From the NCBI GenBank assembly GCA_031394045.1, contig JANMWN010000191.1, forward strand, positions 1 to 15,843: 15,843 bases of DNA. Reading direction: 5' to 3'. This document shows positions 14,111-15,843 of the stretch, one piece after another; within the stretch, counting starts at the first letter, position 1, and the number at the start of each line of letters is the position of its first letter. The position numbers were made by a program, and so were the translations under genes. Source of the stretch: JANYIP01 sp031394045. Lineage in GTDB: Bacteria; Actinomycetota; Actinomycetes; Prado026. The notes under the pieces were generated by a model. That model had not been told where the DNA came from. It made no database searches and saw nothing but the letters and a program-made list of their open reading frames with translations.

Positions 14111-14447
14111 GGCCAGAGCAAGACCCCCGACAGCGACTCAGCACCTCTGTCCGGTTTGCTCGCTTTGGACGGGTAGGCGCCCGCACCTCGGACCGGACGC
14201 CCAACAGACCTGTGTGCCGCTGCAGCGAAATGCGACCGTGCCCGATCAGAAGCCCCGGCCGGACGCGGGTGCTGGTTCCCGGTCCACTCCAGGCGGACTA
14301 CCTGTGGACTAGCCGCTTGATGTTCTCGGCTGGTCGTTCGGCTGATCCAATGGCGAGCTCGATCGCTCACTGGAGGAAGCATGTCACCGTGCCCGCCGGC
14401 GGACCAGCATCGCTGAATACGACGAAGAGTCCGAGTCTCGCGCATCG
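14111..14447. other. Gap with no recognised gene upstream of the DUF2637 gene
   Basis: A plus-strand frame stays open from the ISL3 remnant to a stop at 14449-14451, overlapping the DUF2637 start as ATGA. An ATG at 14350 in that frame would give a 33-residue peptide of no known family. In another frame, a strong Shine-Dalgarno (GGAGGA) precedes an ATG at 14381 that encodes only eleven residues before TGA. One of these may be a leader peptide coupling translation to the next gene, but neither is supported by similarity. Confidence 0.3.
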
Positions 14448-15131
14448 ATGACTGGGCGCCACACCGGCGCGGCCCCCATCGCTGTCTGCGCGATCGAGCG
14501 TCTGACTACGGCCGGAGTCTGCGGCCTGGCCGCAGGTTCCTTCGCTATGTCCTACGAGGCGCTCCATGCCCTCGCGCTCGCCCAGGGCGTTCCAGTCGCC
14601 CTTGCTTGGCTATGGCCGCTCGTTGTCGACGGGTTCATTCTTGTGGCCTCGCTCTCGGTGGTCCACGCGGCTGCTCGGCAGGAACCCGCCATCTACCCTT
14701 GGGTGCTCGTCGCCAGCTTCTCGAGCCTGTCGGTGCTGTTCAACATTCTTCAGGCGCAGCCGACCCCACTCGCTCGGTTGGTAGCCGCGGTTCCACCGCT
14801 GGCCCTTGTGATGTCCTTCGAGTTGCTCACAAAGCAAGTTCGTACCCGACAGGAAAGGGTCTTGCGGCGACCAGCCGAACGGCAACGACACGGTGTCGCT
14901 GATCAGCAGCAACGGGTAACCAAGTCGTCGATCACTCATGTTCACCCAAGGCGTCCACACGCGCCGTCAAGCACTCCCGACCGGGCTCGCGAGCTCATCG
15001 AACGATGGACGACCGAAGGCAAAACCATCACTGGCCGGACCCTTGCCGGCCAGCTCGGGGTCTCCGAGGGCTACGGTCGGCGCCTGCTACGGGAGATCGG
15101 CGCCAACCAGCAAGGCGACAACTCTCCTTGA
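14448..15131 (+). CDS. DUF2637 membrane protein with C-terminal helix-turn-helix (mobile-element protein)
   Basis: This 227-aa protein has four hydrophobic segments in residues 18-130: TTAGVCGLAAGSFAMSYEAL, WLWPLVVDGFILVASLSVVH, WVLVASFSSLSVLFNILQA and LVAAVPPLALVMSFELL. The PLVVDGFI pattern is characteristic of DUF2637 proteins found in actinobacterial conjugative plasmids and integrative elements. After a polar linker, residues 178-218 form a helix-turn-helix-like segment (RTLAGQLGVSEGYGRRLLRE). Its TGA overlaps the relaxase ATG (TGATG), so the two are cotranscribed and coupled. The family's precise role in transfer is not established to my knowledge. No strong Shine-Dalgarno precedes the ATG at 14448. 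Confidence 0.85.
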   Translation: MTGRHTGAAPIAVCAIERLTTAGVCGLAAGSFAMSYEALHALALAQGVPVALAWLWPLVVDGFILVASLSVVHAAARQEPAIYPWVLVASFSSLSVLFNILQAQPTPLARLVAAVPPLALVMSFELLTKQVRTRQERVLRRPAERQRHGVADQQQRVTKSSITHVHPRRPHAPSSTPDRARELIERWTTEGKTITGRTLAGQLGVSEGYGRRLLREIGANQQGDNSP

Positions 15132-15790
15132 TGACGGTACACAAGCTCTCGGCTGGCGACGGATACACGTACCTGACCAACCAGGTTGCCTCCCAAGACA
15201 CCCTTCGGGGACCCGGGCAGGACCTCGCTGACTACTACCTGGCCACCGGAGCGCCTCCAGGCCGATGGACCGGCGCCGGAGCGCGCGATCTTGGTGTTGA
15301 CGGCCCGGTTAGCGAACAGCAGATGCAGGCCCTATTCGGGCAGGGTGTCCATCCCGACTGGGATCAGATCGTCGCCTCCTACGTAGCTGCTGGCCGGCCG
15401 GCCAGCTCCGGAGAGCTGGCGGCCCGACTCGGCCGAAGGTTCTCCGCCTACTCGCCCGAGGCGGCTCGGCGCGCAGTTGCCGGCTATGACCTGGTGTTCA
15501 CGCCCGTGAAGTCGGTGAGCCTGCTCTGGGCGTTGGGCGGTGACCAGATTCGCGAACAGGTCGAGTCCGCCCATCACGAGGCGGTGGCCAACGTCATCGA
15601 ATGGCTCGAGACGAACGCCGCCTTCAGCCGGGTCGGGAAAGACGGCATCGAGCGCGTAGAGACGAGAGGACTGATCTGTGCTGCGTTCGACCATCGCGAC
15701 TCCCCTGCGTGTCAGGGTGGGTTGAGGCCAGCGGCTCGTAGCAAGTCCGCTCCACGCAGGGCGAGAACCGGGATGATCAGTGATGGCTAG
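15131..15790 (+). pseudogene. Truncated MobF/TrwC-type conjugative relaxase (N-terminal part)
   Basis: The first ~190 residues match actinobacterial TrwC/MobF relaxases. MTVHKLSAGDGYTYLTNQVA contains candidate catalytic tyrosines (Y12, Y14), followed by ADYYLATGAPPGRW, GYDLVFTPVKSVSLLWAL, VESAHHEAVANVIEWLE and ETRGLICAAFDHRDS. Family members then continue into the D-x-H-x-H metal site (DPHLHTH-like), which is absent here. After S191 (15701-15703) the sequence changes to an unrelated Arg/Ser-rich tail that stops at 15790. The relaxase nicks oriT and transfers the strand, so without the histidine triad this copy should be inactive. The cause is probably the insertion described next. Confidence 0.8.
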
Positions 15791-15843
15791 TTCTGTTCTT
15801 GCACCCTTGGTCGATGATGATGTGATGAGTGGTCGTGGTCCGC
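15702..15843. mobile_element. Probable left end of an insertion interrupting the relaxase
   Basis: Relaxase similarity breaks abruptly at about 15702, and base composition shifts toward AT around 15770-15830. A new frame opens at the ATG at 15783 (MASSVLAPLVDDDVMSGRGP) and runs off the window. I do not recognise that protein, and the terminal repeat cannot be checked because the other end lies outside. The call rests on the broken relaxase and the new open frame only. Confidence 0.4.

Noticed and set aside
13744..14445. 233-residue minus-strand open frame
   Set aside because: Low-complexity composition, no motifs, and it runs antisense to the ISL3 remnant and non-coding sequence.

Overview
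The window looks like DNA from a high-GC actinobacterium. Codons end mostly in G or C, GTG starts are frequent, and the mobile-element genes are of actinobacterial type (DUF2637 protein, MobF relaxase, IS1081-like, IS110 and ISL3 remnants). The genus cannot be fixed from the sequence. The mix of one intact catabolic operon with much transposon debris and a conjugation gene at the right edge suggests a plasmid or integrative element.

Left part (1-2700), mostly + strand: a 5'-truncated SCP-X-type thiolase, its usual zinc-ribbon/OB-fold (DUF35) partner, and a YdcZ-family membrane transporter. A gene graveyard follows at 2191-2700. It holds a class A beta-lactamase-like fragment with an SDN motif, an IS630 transposase fragment, a perfect (GCGGT) tandem array of almost 15 copies, and the C-terminal end of a tyrosine recombinase. 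The recombinase fragment runs into the 3' end of the next operon.

Centre (2674-11650), - strand: nine closely packed genes that read as one operon from right to left. They encode a diiron monooxygenase alpha subunit, a fusion of a ubiquitin-like (TmoB-like gamma) domain to the beta subunit, an MmoB/TmoD-type coupling protein, a thioredoxin-fold [2Fe-2S] ferredoxin (NuoE-like), a NuoF-like flavin/4Fe-4S protein, an NCS1 nucleobase-type permease, a cyclase/formamidase-like hydrolase, a RidA protein and an M20 amidohydrolase. The Rieske protein and FNR-type reductase that normally feed toluene-type monooxygenases are absent, and a complex-I-like NuoE/NuoF pair sits where they should be. My reading is a pathway that imports a nitrogen heterocycle or cyclic amide, hydroxylates it, opens the ring, removes reactive enamine/imine products and cleaves the resulting amide. 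The substrate is unknown. This module is the main candidate for an undescribed system.

Right part (11651-15843): the presumed operon promoter region, then two decayed transposase fragments (IS110 and IS1081/IS256), then a MerR-XRE-cupin regulator on the same strand as the operon. Two short motifs (TGCACTAAG and TCAAGTACCC) occur upstream of both the operon and the regulator. Beyond lie an ISL3 transposase remnant, a DUF2637 membrane protein with a C-terminal helix-turn-helix, and a MobF/TrwC relaxase. The relaxase is cut off before its histidine metal site, apparently by an insertion that continues past the window edge.
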